A stretch of 64,000 nt of DNA from contig NZ_JAHKKG010000003.1 of the NCBI RefSeq assembly GCF_018829635.1, positions 726,934 to 790,933 of the forward strand, in the 5' to 3' direction. This stretch comes from Paractinoplanes bogorensis (GTDB lineage: Bacteria; Actinomycetota; Actinomycetes; Mycobacteriales; Micromonosporaceae). Positions 50,995 through 59,335 of this stretch are shown here, piece by piece. Below the pieces are notes generated by a model. The model saw only the letters and a program-made list of their open reading frames with translations. It had not been told where the DNA came from and searched no databases. Each line of letters begins with the position of its first letter. Position 1 is the stretch's first letter. Both the position numbers and the translations under genes were made by a program.

Positions 50995-51023
50995 TTGACT
51001 GGATGCAGAATGCATCCTAAGTT
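50995..51023 (+). promoter_or_regulatory. BVMO operon promoter whose 17-bp spacer is a palindromic operator
   Basis: TTGACT (50995-51000), GGATGCAGAATGCATCC (51001-51017) and TAAGTT (51018-51023). The spacer is a perfect inverted repeat (7-bp arms, 3-bp centre), so bound MarR would lie directly between the -35 and -10 boxes. The 5' leader is then about 130 nt. Confidence 0.8.
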
Positions 51024-51158
51024 GTGGGCTACGTCACGCACTGGTCACCTCTGGTGACGGAGACGCTCGAGCTCTCTCCGCAAGCGAATCACCCCTTCGG
51101 CCCGTGCCGCGGCCCTGTGCCGCGGGCGGCCGGCCCTCGATTTGCCAGGAGTCCGCCC

Positions 51159-52793
51159 ATGTCCCAGACCGTTCAGGAGACCGCGACCGAAACTCGTAAC
51201 GTTCCGCCGACTGTGGACGTCGTCATCGTCGGCGCCGGGTTCTCCGGCATGTACCTGCTGCACAAGATGCGCCAACAGGGCCTCACGGCCGTCGTCTTCG
51301 AAGCCGGCACCGGCGTCGGCGGAACCTGGTACTGGAACCGGTACCCGGGAGCCCGCGTCGATGTCGAGAGCCTCGCCTACTCGTACTCCTTCTCCGAAGA
51401 CCTCGAGCAGGAATACCCGTGGGAGGAGCGCTACCCGACCCAGCCCGAGATCCTCAAATACGCCAACCACGTCGCCGACCGCTTCGACCTGCGCAAAGAC
51501 ATCGTTTTCCGTACGCGGGTGTCGAGCGCGACATGGTCGGAAGAGGAAAACTCGTGGGCCGTTCGCACGGAGCACGAAGACTCCGTCACCGCCCGCTTCC
51601 TGGTGATGGCGACCGGCTGCCTCTCCGCGCCGAAGCTCCCCGAGATCCCCGGCATCGAGACGTTCAAGGGCACCTCGTACCAGACCTCGCGCTGGCCCCA
51701 CGAGCAGATCGAGTTCACCGGCAAGCGGGTCGGCATCATCGGGACCGGGTCGTCCGGCGTCCAGTCCATCCCGGTGATCGCCGAGACGGCCGACGACCTG
51801 ACCGTCTTCCAGCGCACCCCGTCCTATTCGCTGCCCGCCCGCAACCGCCGGCTGCGCGAGGACGAGATCGCCGCCATGCGGGCGACCTACCGCGACTACC
51901 GCCAGGCGCAGAAGGAATCGGGCGCGGGCGTGCCGGTCGTCGTACCCACCAAATCGGCCCTGGAGGTGACCGAGGAGGAACGCAACGCGGCCTTCGAGGA
52001 AGCCTGGGAGAGCGGCAGCCTGGTCAACCTGCTGTCCACGTTCACCGACTTCGCGACCAATCAGGCGGCCAACGACACGGCCAAGGCCTGGATCCACGGC
52101 AAGATCCACGACATCGTCAAGGATCCCCAGGTCGCCGATGACCTGTGCCCCGACTACCCGGTCGGCACCAAGCGGCCCTGCCTGGACACGAACTACTTCG
52201 AGACGTTCAACCTCCCGAACGTGCACCTGGTCAACCTGCACCGCACCCCGCTGGTCGAGGTGACCGAGAAGGGCATCCGGACCAGCGACCAGGAGTACGA
52301 GTTCGACGTCATCGTCTACGCCACCGGCTTCGACGCGATGACCGGCGCGCTCACCAACGTCGACATTCGCGGGCGGGACGGGCTGTCGCTCAAGGAGACG
52401 TGGAGCGCCGGCCCCCGTACGTACCTGGGAATCGGCTCTGCGGGTTTTCCGAATCTCTTCATGATCACCGGGCCGGGCAGCCCGTCGGTGCTCTCCAACA
52501 TGATCGTGTCGATCGAGCAGCACGTCGACTGGGTCGCCGACGCCATCGCCCACCTCGAGCAGCAGGGCCTGCGCACGATCGAGGCCACCCCGGCCGCCCA
52601 GGACGAGTGGGTCGACCACGTCAACCTGCTGGCCAGTTACACGCTCTATCCGCGCGCCAACTCCTGGTACATGGGCGCCAACGTGCCCGGCAAGACCCGC
52701 GTCTTCATGCCGTACTGCGGCGGCGTGGGGGAGTACCGCAAGAAGTGCGACGACGTGGCCGCTCAGGGCTACGTGGGTTTCTCCTTCGCTTAG
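51159..52793 (+). CDS. Baeyer-Villiger monooxygenase-like flavoprotein
   Basis: A 544-residue FAD/NADPH enzyme of the cyclohexanone-monooxygenase group. The FAD Rossmann motif is VVIVGAGFSGMYLLHKM. The NADPH motif is VGIIGTGSSGVQSIPVIAE. FAD-contact residues lie in GGTWYWNRYPGARVD. The type I fingerprint FxGxxxHxxxWP is present as FKGTSYQTSRWP (169-180), but Gln175 replaces the expected His. The ATG at 51159 follows AGGAG. It inserts oxygen into a ketone to give an ester or lactone, which the next gene could hydrolyse. Confidence 0.93.
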   Translation: MSQTVQETATETRNVPPTVDVVIVGAGFSGMYLLHKMRQQGLTAVVFEAGTGVGGTWYWNRYPGARVDVESLAYSYSFSEDLEQEYPWEERYPTQPEILKYANHVADRFDLRKDIVFRTRVSSATWSEEENSWAVRTEHEDSVTARFLVMATGCLSAPKLPEIPGIETFKGTSYQTSRWPHEQIEFTGKRVGIIGTGSSGVQSIPVIAETADDLTVFQRTPSYSLPARNRRLREDEIAAMRATYRDYRQAQKESGAGVPVVVPTKSALEVTEEERNAAFEEAWESGSLVNLLSTFTDFATNQAANDTAKAWIHGKIHDIVKDPQVADDLCPDYPVGTKRPCLDTNYFETFNLPNVHLVNLHRTPLVEVTEKGIRTSDQEYEFDVIVYATGFDAMTGALTNVDIRGRDGLSLKETWSAGPRTYLGIGSAGFPNLFMITGPGSPSVLSNMIVSIEQHVDWVADAIAHLEQQGLRTIEATPAAQDEWVDHVNLLASYTLYPRANSWYMGANVPGKTRVFMPYCGGVGEYRKKCDDVAAQGYVGFSFA

Positions 52794-52805
52794 AAAGGGT
52801 CAACT

Positions 52806-53762
52806 ATGTCCCGTCGTGAACTGATCGATTCCGAGGTCGCGGTCCCGCTCAACCAGCTGCTCGAGGCCATGCCCGGCGGCTTCAACTCGGTGGCCGACAT
52901 CGTGCAGCGCCGCGCCACCGTCGAGGCGATGCTGAGCGGTATCGAGATCCCCGAGAACCCCAACGTCCGTAAGGAGGACCGGACGGTTCCCGGTCCTTCG
53001 TCTGAACCAGACATCACGGTGCGGATCTATACGCCCGTCAACGCCACGGGCCCGCTCCCCGGCATCTTCTACATCCACGGCGGGGGCATGATCCTCGGCA
53101 GCGTGGACGGCGAGGATCCCAACGCCACGTATATCTGCGACGAGGTGCAGGCGGTCGTGGTGTCGGTCGAGTACCGGCTCTCACCCGAGCACCCGCACCC
53201 GGCGCCGGTCGAGGACTGCTACGCCGGTCTGGTGTGGACGGCCGCCAACGCCGCCGAACTGGGCATCGACCCCGCGCGGCTGGCCATCTACGGCGCGTCG
53301 GCCGGGGGCGGGCTCACCATCGCCACCGCGCTGCTCGCCCGCGACCGGGGTGGACCGGCGCTGTCGTTCATGATGCCGATCTACCCGATGATCGACGACA
53401 CCAACACCACCGAGTCGAGCCACGAGATCGTCGACATCGGCATCTGGGACCGGGCCGGCAACATCGAGGCCTGGGCCTGGTATCTGGGCGGCAAACCGGC
53501 CGACCAGTACGCCGCCCCGACCCGCGCGGCCGACCTGGCCGGGCTGCCGCCCGCGTTCATCGACGTCGGCACGGTCGACCTGTTCCGCGACGAGGACATC
53601 GCCTTCGCCCAGCGCTTGATGGCGGCCGGCGTGCCCACCGAACTGCACATCCACCCCGGCAGCTACCACGCGGCCGAGACGTTCGCGGCGGAGGCGGCGC
53701 TGTCCCAGCGGATCTGGGCGCTGCGGCTCGACGCGTTGCGGCGGGCCCTCGCGCTTCCCTGA
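52806..53762 (+). CDS. HSL-family (alpha/beta hydrolase fold-3) esterase
   Basis: A 318-residue esterase with the oxyanion motif YIHGGGMILGS (about 89-99), nucleophile GASAGGG (Ser near 163), a D near DVGTVDLFRDED and the His in HPGSYHAAE. It is 12 bp downstream of the BVMO gene and shares its promoter. It probably hydrolyses the ester or lactone made by the monooxygenase, so the operon would open a ketone to an alcohol and an acid. A strong hairpin follows. Confidence 0.93.
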   Translation: MSRRELIDSEVAVPLNQLLEAMPGGFNSVADIVQRRATVEAMLSGIEIPENPNVRKEDRTVPGPSSEPDITVRIYTPVNATGPLPGIFYIHGGGMILGSVDGEDPNATYICDEVQAVVVSVEYRLSPEHPHPAPVEDCYAGLVWTAANAAELGIDPARLAIYGASAGGGLTIATALLARDRGGPALSFMMPIYPMIDDTNTTESSHEIVDIGIWDRAGNIEAWAWYLGGKPADQYAAPTRAADLAGLPPAFIDVGTVDLFRDEDIAFAQRLMAAGVPTELHIHPGSYHAAETFAAEAALSQRIWALRLDALRRALALP

Positions 53763-53770
53763 CGGCCGCT

Positions 53771-53809
53771 CTGATCGCCGCCCGGGCCTCGCTCCCGGGC
53801 GGCGATCAG
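53771..53809. terminator. strong bidirectional terminator
   Basis: CTGATCGCCGCCCGGG (53771-53786) and CCCGGGCGGCGATCAG (53794-53809) form a perfect 16-bp stem with a 7-nt loop. It ends the BVMO-esterase operon and, on the other strand, overlaps the stop of the macro-domain gene. Confidence 0.8.
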
Positions 53810-54285
53810 TCGTGGTCGTAGACCGTCGTCTCGATGTCGCGCACACACAGTTCGGCGATCACGAGCGGTTCGATGCGCTCCCAGCGGCCACCGGCCAGGC
53901 CACACCCGATCCGTGGCATGTGGACACTCGCACCCAGCCCCTCGGCGTGCCCGGCCACCGCGGCCAGACCCTTCTCGACAGCCTCGTAACGCACCGGCGC
54001 CGGCCCGCGCCGCGCGACCCGGATGCCGCGCTGCCCGACCATGTTGGCCACCCACAGATCCGGCCGCACCTGCACGAGCTGGGTGGCGCCGAGCCCGAAA
54101 TCGTTCCTGGCGCGCTCACGGTGCCACTGCCGGAAGGCGCGCTCCGGTTCCGGCCAGCGCTTCGAGATGGCCAGCACAAAGCCCCGGCCCCAGCCGCCGA
54201 GGTCGTTGCACACGTGCGCGATGACCTTCGGCCCTTTGGCCTGCGGGCTGGTCGCGTCCCCCCGAATGATCCGCAACTCCTTCAC
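53806..54285 (-). CDS. stand-alone macro-domain protein
   Basis: A 159-residue protein with macro-domain motifs: IIRGDATSPQ, the ADP-ribose-contact loop IAHVCNDLGGWGRGF, and VHMPRIGCGLAGGRWE, with NMVGQRG in the middle. Macro domains bind or hydrolyse ADP-ribose or ADP-ribosyl groups. No toxin partner such as a DarT-like gene is adjacent, so it may be housekeeping ADP-ribose metabolism. GTG start at 54285 with only a weak ribosome-binding site. Confidence 0.9.
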   Translation of the reverse strand: MKELRIIRGDATSPQAKGPKVIAHVCNDLGGWGRGFVLAISKRWPEPERAFRQWHRERARNDFGLGATQLVQVRPDLWVANMVGQRGIRVARRGPAPVRYEAVEKGLAAVAGHAEGLGASVHMPRIGCGLAGGRWERIEPLVIAELCVRDIETTVYDHD

Positions 54286-54396
54286 GCCGAGATGCTGTCA
54301 CCGCACCTCACCCGGCGTCGAGGAGATTTTCCCGTACGCCCGTGAGCCGGTCCGCGTCGTCGTGCCGTTGATTCGATCATGCCGCCCCCCGGCCGG

Positions 54397-54632
54397 CTCG
54401 CGGTCGCCTCGCGGTGGCTCGCGACCGGCGTTCGGATGGCTCGCGGTCGCCTCGCGGTGGGCCTGCGATCGGCTCGCGTCGGGGTTGGGGTCGGCGTGCG
54501 GCTGGCGCGCGGTGGGCTCGCGGCTCCTTGCGGTCAGCTGCGGGGGCTCCTGGCCGGTCCCCGTTGGCTGGCTCGCGGTGGGCTCGCGGCTCCTTGCGGT
54601 CGGCTTGCGGGGGCTCCCGGCCGGTCCCCGTT
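54397..54632. repeat. G/C-rich degenerate repeat array
   Basis: The 370-bp gap 54286-54659 holds repeated words. GCTCGCGGTCGCCTCGCGGT recurs near 54397 and 54439, and GGTGGGCTCGCGGCTCCTTG starts at 54511 and again at 54577 (66 bp apart). Frames through it give only low-complexity Arg/Leu/Gly strings, so I see no gene here. The promoter of the next gene must lie in or after this array. Confidence 0.75.
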
Positions 54633-54659
54633 CGGTAAGCCCTGCTCTAGGCTCCGGGC

Positions 54660-55967
54660 ATGACACTTGACCTCGCCCGCATCCGGTCGGAATACCCCGC
54701 GCTCGCCGAGGGATTCGTGCACTTCGACGGGGCCGGCGGCACCCAGCCGGCCGCGCCGGTGATCGACGCGATCGCGGCGGCGATGCGCACCGCCGTCTCG
54801 AACCGGGGCACCTCCCACGAGCCGGCCCGCCGCTCGGGCGAGATCGTCGCCGCCGCCCGCGCCGCCGTGGCCGACCTTGTGGGCGGCGACCCGGCGGGCG
54901 TGGTCTTCGGACCGAGCGCCACCGCCCTGACCTACCTGGTGGCCCGCACCCTCTCCCGGTCGTGGGGTCCCGGCGACGAGGTGGTGGTCTCCCGGCTCGA
55001 CCACGACGCGAACGTCCGCCCATGGGTCCAGGCCGCCGAAGCCGCCGGCGCGACCGTCCGCTGGGCCGACATCGACCTGGCCACCGGCGAGTTGCCCGTG
55101 GCGCAATACGCCGACCTCGTCGGCCCCCGCACCCGCCTGGTGGCTGTGACCGCAGCCAGCAACGCGATCGGCACCGTGCCCGCCGTCCGCGACATCGCCG
55201 ATGTGGCCCACGCGAACGGCGCCCAGGTCTACGTCGACGGCGTGCACGCCACTGCCCACCGCCCCACCGACGTCGCCGCCCTGGGGGCCGACTACTACGT
55301 GACCAGTGCCTACAAGTGGTCCGGTCCGCACTACGCCGCAGTGGTGGCCGACCCGGTCACCTGGGAGCCGCTGCACCCGGTGAAGCTGATTCCGTCGCCT
55401 GCGGCGGCCCCCGACCGCTTCGAATACGGAACGCTGAGCTTCGAGCTCCTGGCCGGCGTAACCGCGGCGGTCGACTACCTGGCCGGCTTGGCTTCCGGCG
55501 CCGCTGCTCCCGCCGGCGTTTCCGCAGGCGATCCTGTTCCTGTCGGCGGTTCCGTTTCCGCCGGCGGTTCTGTTTCTGTCGGCGCGTCTGTTCCTGCTGG
55601 CGGCGGTGTTCCCGCTCCCGGCGATCGCCGCGGCCGTCTGCTGGCCGGCATGGCGGCGGCCGAGGCTCACGAGAACGAGCTCGCCGCACGCCTGCTCACC
55701 GGCCTGAAGTCGATCGACTCGGTGACGCTGTGCCCGGCCGGTAGCGATCGATGCCCGACCATCTCGTTCCGTCTCGGCGACCAGGCCCCCGCCGAGACCG
55801 CGCGCCGTCTCGGCGAGCAGGGCATCTGCGTCTCGCACGGCGACTACTACGCGGTCGAGTACTTCGAGGCGGCCGGCCTGCGCGCCACTGGGGGAGCGGT
55901 CCGGGCGAGCCTCTACCACTACAACACCGCAGACGAGGTCGACCGCCTGCTGGCGGCACTCAAATAG
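54660..55967 (+). CDS. class V aminotransferase/cysteine desulfurase-like, with repeat insert
   Basis: A 435-residue PLP enzyme. It has FVHFDGAGGTQPA near the start, the cofactor His and Asp in VDGVHATAHRP, and the PLP-Lys in YVTSAYKWSGPHY. Relatives of this subgroup are about 390-400 residues. The extra about 34 residues at 286-319 form a Gly/Ser/Val-rich insert (GGSVSAGGSVSVGASVPAGG) encoded by an 18-bp repeat between DYLAGLAS and DRRGRLLAGM. The family includes isopenicillin-epimerase-like and desulfurase-like enzymes; the reaction is uncertain. Confidence 0.9.
   Translation: MTLDLARIRSEYPALAEGFVHFDGAGGTQPAAPVIDAIAAAMRTAVSNRGTSHEPARRSGEIVAAARAAVADLVGGDPAGVVFGPSATALTYLVARTLSRSWGPGDEVVVSRLDHDANVRPWVQAAEAAGATVRWADIDLATGELPVAQYADLVGPRTRLVAVTAASNAIGTVPAVRDIADVAHANGAQVYVDGVHATAHRPTDVAALGADYYVTSAYKWSGPHYAAVVADPVTWEPLHPVKLIPSPAAAPDRFEYGTLSFELLAGVTAAVDYLAGLASGAAAPAGVSAGDPVPVGGSVSAGGSVSVGASVPAGGGVPAPGDRRGRLLAGMAAAEAHENELAARLLTGLKSIDSVTLCPAGSDRCPTISFRLGDQAPAETARRLGEQGICVSHGDYYAVEYFEAAGLRATGGAVRASLYHYNTADEVDRLLAALK
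55515..55616. repeat. 18-bp minisatellite inside the class V aminotransferase gene
   Basis: One 12-bp and five 18-bp units, for example GGCGGTTCCGTTTCCGCC and GGCGGTTCTGTTTCTGTC. Each 18-bp unit adds six residues of the pattern G-G-S-V-S-x. The units are T-richer than the surrounding gene. Confidence 0.85.
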
Positions 55968-56000
55968 GCCTCCCGTCCGGTCGCCGGCTCCGCGAGAGCC

Positions 56001-56136
56001 GGTGACTCGTCGTGCGCGGTGACTGGTCTCGCGCGGTGACTGGTCTGGGGCGGTGACCCGTCTCGCGCGGTGACCCGTCTCGCGCGGTGACTGGTCCGGG
56101 GCGGTGACCCGTCTCGCGCGGTGACCCGTCTAGGCG
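56001..56136. repeat. 17-bp tandem array, eight units
   Basis: GGTGAC starts at 56001, 56018, 56035, 56052, 56069, 56086, 56103 and 56120, exactly 17 bp apart. A typical unit is GGTGACCCGTCTCGCGC. It fills the gap between two convergent genes and reaches the stop codon of the membrane protein gene. Confidence 0.92.
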
Positions 56137-56798
56137 GGAGCTTGCAGCCGACTCGTCCGGTTGCCGTCGACGGCCGCTCCGGCTGACCGGTCCGGAGCGC
56201 CGGCCCCTCTCCAGCCGAGGCGTAGCGCCAGCACGGCCGTCGCCGCGGCGAAGGTGAAACCGAACCACGCCTGCCCGACCGGAAACGCGAACCCCGACAC
56301 AGTGAAGAGCGACAGCAGAACCCCGTACGCAATCCCGGGCTCTCGCAGCCGCCGATCGCTGCGCGCTATGGACACACCGAGCACGATCGCCGCGACGACC
56401 AGCAGGAACGAGGCGGACAATGCGGTCGCGAACAGTGCCGGCCCGTACGCAGTATCGGCATTGATCTCGGCCATGCCCGGTGTCCCGGCCAGGTGCGCGC
56501 GCCCGATGCCGGGCTGCACGAAGGCGGCGCTCCCGAACGCGGCGGCCAGGAAGACGTTGGCGATCGTCGTCAGGACGAACCCGGCCGGCCGCAGCCGCAG
56601 CCGCGCCGTGACCGTGGCGGCGCCCAGGATCGCCAGCCCGGCGCCGAACACGCTCGCACCGAGGTGGCTGAGCAGGAATGTGCCCGTGGTGACGTACCGG
56701 GAATAGGCCTCGAAATCCTCGACCGGCGGCTGGTGCGTGAGAGTGCTCAGGCCGAGCAGGACGCCGTACGCGGGCAGGGCCCAGACCCCGGCTCTCAC
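56130..56798 (-). CDS. hypothetical membrane protein
   Basis: A 222-residue protein with about six to seven helices. It begins with a helix at ALPAYGVLLGLSTL, has a loop TGTPGMAEINADTAYGP and ends in a hydrophilic tail. It overlaps the azoreductase gene by 4 bp (GTGA), so they form one operon controlled by the MarR sites at 57446-57487. I do not recognise a family; its context suggests a quinone- or electrophile-stress role. Confidence 0.75.
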   Translation of the reverse strand: MRAGVWALPAYGVLLGLSTLTHQPPVEDFEAYSRYVTTGTFLLSHLGASVFGAGLAILGAATVTARLRLRPAGFVLTTIANVFLAAAFGSAAFVQPGIGRAHLAGTPGMAEINADTAYGPALFATALSASFLLVVAAIVLGVSIARSDRRLREPGIAYGVLLSLFTVSGFAFPVGQAWFGFTFAAATAVLALRLGWRGAGAPDRSAGAAVDGNRTSRLQAPA

Positions 56799-57424
56799 CG
56801 GAACGCCTTGGCGAGGTCTCGGGCCTGCGCGTGGGCGAGGCGACGCCCCGATTCGGCGTCAGCGGTGGCGAGGTTCGGCCGGAAGTGGACGCTGCGGACG
56901 TCGTCGACTCCGGCCCAGCGGAGCCAGTCCTCGACGTACGGGGCCTGGAAGTCGGATCCGAAAGCCGGCCCGCGACCCGGACCGTACACGGCACTCGTAT
57001 AGATCACCGCGGCGCGCTTACCGGTCAGCAGGCCACGGTAGCCCTCGACGGGATCGAACCCGAACACCATGCCGGGCTGGCTGACGACGTCGATGAACTG
57101 CTTGAGGATGTACGGAACTCCGGCGTTCCACATCGGCACGCTGAACACGTACCGGTCGAAGGAATTGAATCGGCGGAACGTCTCCCGCGCCGCCTCCCAG
57201 GCTCGTGCCGCCTCGCCCGCAGGCTGCTCACCGGCGAAGACGGCCATCTTGGCGGCCGCGGCGTCCGGGCCGAACGCGGGGAGCGTCCCGTCCCAGAGGT
57301 CGAACTCCTCGATCCGGGTGTCCGGCGAGACCTCACGCAGCGTGTCGAGGAACGTGGCGGCGAGCGCCCGGGACTCGGACCGCGGGCCGCGCGGGGAGGC
57401 GGAGATGTGCAGAACGTCGTGCAT
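56795..57424 (-). CDS. FMN-dependent NADH-azoreductase/quinone reductase
   Basis: A 209-residue flavodoxin-fold enzyme. The FMN phosphate motif is HISASPRGPRSESRALA, the isoalloxazine segment PMWNAGVPYILKQFIDVV (in parts), and the second flavin loop is YTSAVYGPGRGP. Family members reduce quinones and azo dyes by two-electron transfer. The ATG at 57424 has AAGGAG upstream. It is divergent from a MarR gene with two perfect palindromes between them, a common quinone-sensing arrangement. Confidence 0.94.
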   Translation of the reverse strand: MHDVLHISASPRGPRSESRALAATFLDTLREVSPDTRIEEFDLWDGTLPAFGPDAAAAKMAVFAGEQPAGEAARAWEAARETFRRFNSFDRYVFSVPMWNAGVPYILKQFIDVVSQPGMVFGFDPVEGYRGLLTGKRAAVIYTSAVYGPGRGPAFGSDFQAPYVEDWLRWAGVDDVRSVHFRPNLATADAESGRRLAHAQARDLAKAFR

Positions 57425-57445
57425 GGCTGACTCCTTCAATAAGAA

Positions 57446-57487
57446 TGCGTGCGCACGCACATTGTTACTCCGATGCGTGCGCACGCA
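57446..57487. promoter_or_regulatory. paired perfect operators for the MarR/azoreductase divergon
   Basis: TGCGTGCGCACGCA occurs at 57446-57459 and 57474-57487, each a perfect 14-bp palindrome, 28 bp apart. They sit in the 86-bp gap between the divergent genes. Confidence 0.85.
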
Positions 57488-57510
57488 CAAGAGTTGGCTA
57501 GGGTGTGGTG

Positions 57511-57951
57511 ATGACCGACACCGATGTGTCCGCCTGGGCGGCGCTGCTGCGGGTCCACGCGGCGCTGGTCCCGCGCATGGACCGGGAACTCCAGCAGGCC
57601 TGCGGGTTGCCGCTGACCTGGTACGACGTGCTGCTCGAGCTGAACGCGGCCCCCGGCCGGCGGCTCAGCATGGGGGAGTTGGGCGAGGTCGCGGTGGTCT
57701 CCCGCACGCGCGTCAGCCGGGTGGTCGACCAGCTGGTGACGGCCGGACTGGTGATCCGCTCGGCAAATCCGGAGGACAGGCGTTCCGCGTACGCGGAAAT
57801 CACCGACGACGGCCGCAAGCGCCTGCGCGAGGCCGCGCCCGTCTATCTCGGCGCGATCGAGCGTCATTACACGTCCCGGATGACGGCCGCGGAGTCACGC
57901 ACCGTGGCATCGGCCCTCGAGAAGGTGCTCGCCGCGCTGCCGGGTGCCTGA
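57511..57951 (+). CDS. MarR-family regulator
   Basis: A 146-residue winged-helix repressor. LSMGELGEVAVVSRTRVSRVVDQLVTAGLV (in parts) covers the HTH and NPEDRRSAYAEITDDG the wing. The start is ATG 57511; an in-frame GTG lies 6 bp upstream. It is the expected regulator of the azoreductase operon and of itself. Confidence 0.93.
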   Translation: MTDTDVSAWAALLRVHAALVPRMDRELQQACGLPLTWYDVLLELNAAPGRRLSMGELGEVAVVSRTRVSRVVDQLVTAGLVIRSANPEDRRSAYAEITDDGRKRLREAAPVYLGAIERHYTSRMTAAESRTVASALEKVLAALPGA

Positions 57952-57954
57952 CGG

Positions 57955-58692
57955 TCAGCCCGGCCCGGTGCCCAGCGCCCGGGCGAGCCGGTCGTTCTGC
58001 TCGCGGGTGATGCCCTGCGCCAGCCGGATCCCGCGCCGGGGACTGTGCTCGGCGTCGCAGACCAGGATCCCGCCGAAGACCTCGTCGCCGTCCCGGTGCG
58101 GCTCCGGCATGGTCCACCTGGCCGCCGCGAACATCGGATGGTCCAGCAGTCGTGCCACCAGGCGTTCCGTTTCGTGCTCCGGCACCACCTGCGCCGACCT
58201 CAGGGCCCGGGCGACGACGTCGACCGCGTCGGCCGGCGTGTCCCGGTCACCCAGCGCGGGCAGCAGGAGCAGCAGCCGGGCGTGCGGATCATGCACTCCG
58301 GGGCTCGAGCGGTCCGGGGTGCGGGCGATGTGGACGAGTTCCCGCCACGCGAGGCCGGGGCCGGCGAAGTGGCCGTCGATCGTGGCCAGGAATCCCCGGC
58401 GGTCCCAGTCCGCGTGGGTCACGAAGTAGTCGATGCCGGCATCTTCGGAGAAGTTGGCGAACACCACGACCGCGGTGTGGCCGCCGCCGAACGGTATCCG
58501 GAAGGCCGGCCACGCCTCCTCGTCCATCAGCGCGTCGGCTGCGGTGTCGAGATCGTCATTGTCCACGCCGAACAGGTCGGGCACGTTCTCGTCCCGCTCG
58601 CACATGCCCATCAGGTAGGCGGCCCAGAACCCCGGCCGGTCGAGCAGATCCTCGCCGGCCACGACCGGGTCGTCCTCGTATCCGTCGATCAC
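57955..58692 (-). CDS. hypothetical actinobacterial protein
   Basis: A 245-residue soluble, acidic protein. The N-terminus has VIDGYEDDPVVAGEDLLDRP, the middle PFGGGHTAVVVFANFSEDAGIDYFVTHADWDRRGFL (in parts), and later EVFGGILVCDAEHSP. I do not recognise a named domain; it is probably a conserved family. The GTG at 58692 overlaps the TetR stop by 4 bp, so the two genes form one operon. It is convergent with the MarR gene, 3 bp apart. Confidence 0.75.
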   Translation of the reverse strand: MIDGYEDDPVVAGEDLLDRPGFWAAYLMGMCERDENVPDLFGVDNDDLDTAADALMDEEAWPAFRIPFGGGHTAVVVFANFSEDAGIDYFVTHADWDRRGFLATIDGHFAGPGLAWRELVHIARTPDRSSPGVHDPHARLLLLLPALGDRDTPADAVDVVARALRSAQVVPEHETERLVARLLDHPMFAAARWTMPEPHRDGDEVFGGILVCDAEHSPRRGIRLAQGITREQNDRLARALGTGPG

Positions 58693-59237
58693 ACCTGCTC
58701 CATGTGCACTCGCACCAGGCCGTCGACCCCGCGCAGGAACGTGTCGCAGACCAGTTCCGGATCGAACAGGCACCCGGCCGCCATCGCCCCGTCGCGCAGC
58801 ATCACGAAGTGACGCGCCGCGGGCTCGCTGTCGAGCAGGCCGGTGATCGTGTCGAGGAACCACTGCCGATGCGCGAGCACGGTCTGGTGCACCGGGTGGG
58901 CGGGGTCGGCGTACTCGGCCACCGCGTTCAGGAACGCGCACCCCCGGAACCCCCGTGACCGGATGCCCGCCGCGATGCCCTCGGCGACGGCCCGCACCGT
59001 GTCGGCCGGTGACTTGCCGGCGGCCATCGCGCCCTCGATCTGCCCGCGGATGGCCCGGTCGGCCTCGGTCAGGTAGGCCAGCACCAGATCTTCCTTGCTG
59101 GGGAAGTGCCGGTAGAACGTCGCCCGGGTGACCTGCGCCTCGGCGACCAGCCGGTCGACGCCGACGGAGTGAATGCCCTCGCTGTAGAAGATCGAGCTCG
59201 CCGTCGAGAGCAGCCGCGACCGTGCCTCCGAAACCAT
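58689..59237 (-). CDS. TetR-family repressor
   Basis: A 182-residue regulator. The N-terminal HTH has FYSEGIHSVGVDRLVAEAQVTRATFYRHFPSKEDLVLAYL (in parts), and an all-helical ligand domain follows. It is divergent from a HdeD-like/flavoprotein pair. Two copies of the palindrome AGAACG-TT-CGTTCT lie between them, one over a TTGACA -35 box, so it should repress both directions. Confidence 0.94.
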   Translation of the reverse strand: MVSEARSRLLSTASSIFYSEGIHSVGVDRLVAEAQVTRATFYRHFPSKEDLVLAYLTEADRAIRGQIEGAMAAGKSPADTVRAVAEGIAAGIRSRGFRGCAFLNAVAEYADPAHPVHQTVLAHRQWFLDTITGLLDSEPAARHFVMLRDGAMAAGCLFDPELVCDTFLRGVDGLVRVHMEQV

Positions 59238-59255
59238 GTGCCCACCCTAACGGAT

Positions 59256-59321
59256 AGAACGTTCGTTCTTGACAATCGTGCCACGCCCCGTCAGTGTGGT
59301 CTGTGACAGAACGTTCGTTCT
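59256..59321. promoter_or_regulatory. two TetR operators and promoter
   Basis: AGAACGTTCGTTCT lies at 59256-59269 and 59308-59321. The first overlaps -35 TTGACA (59269-59274). The second is near the expected start site of the rightward transcript. Centre spacing is 52 bp (five turns). Confidence 0.82.
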
Positions 59322-59335
59322 ACCAAAGGATCGCC

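Noticed and set aside
53806..54285. Possible DarTG-like toxin-antitoxin from the macro domain
   Set aside because: No DarT-like or other toxin gene lies on either side; the neighbours are a terminator, an esterase and a repeat array.
54379..54663. Open frame of about 94 codons on the plus strand
   Set aside because: It translates to low-complexity Arg/Leu/Gly repeats caused by the direct-repeat array and has no ribosome-binding site or family likeness.
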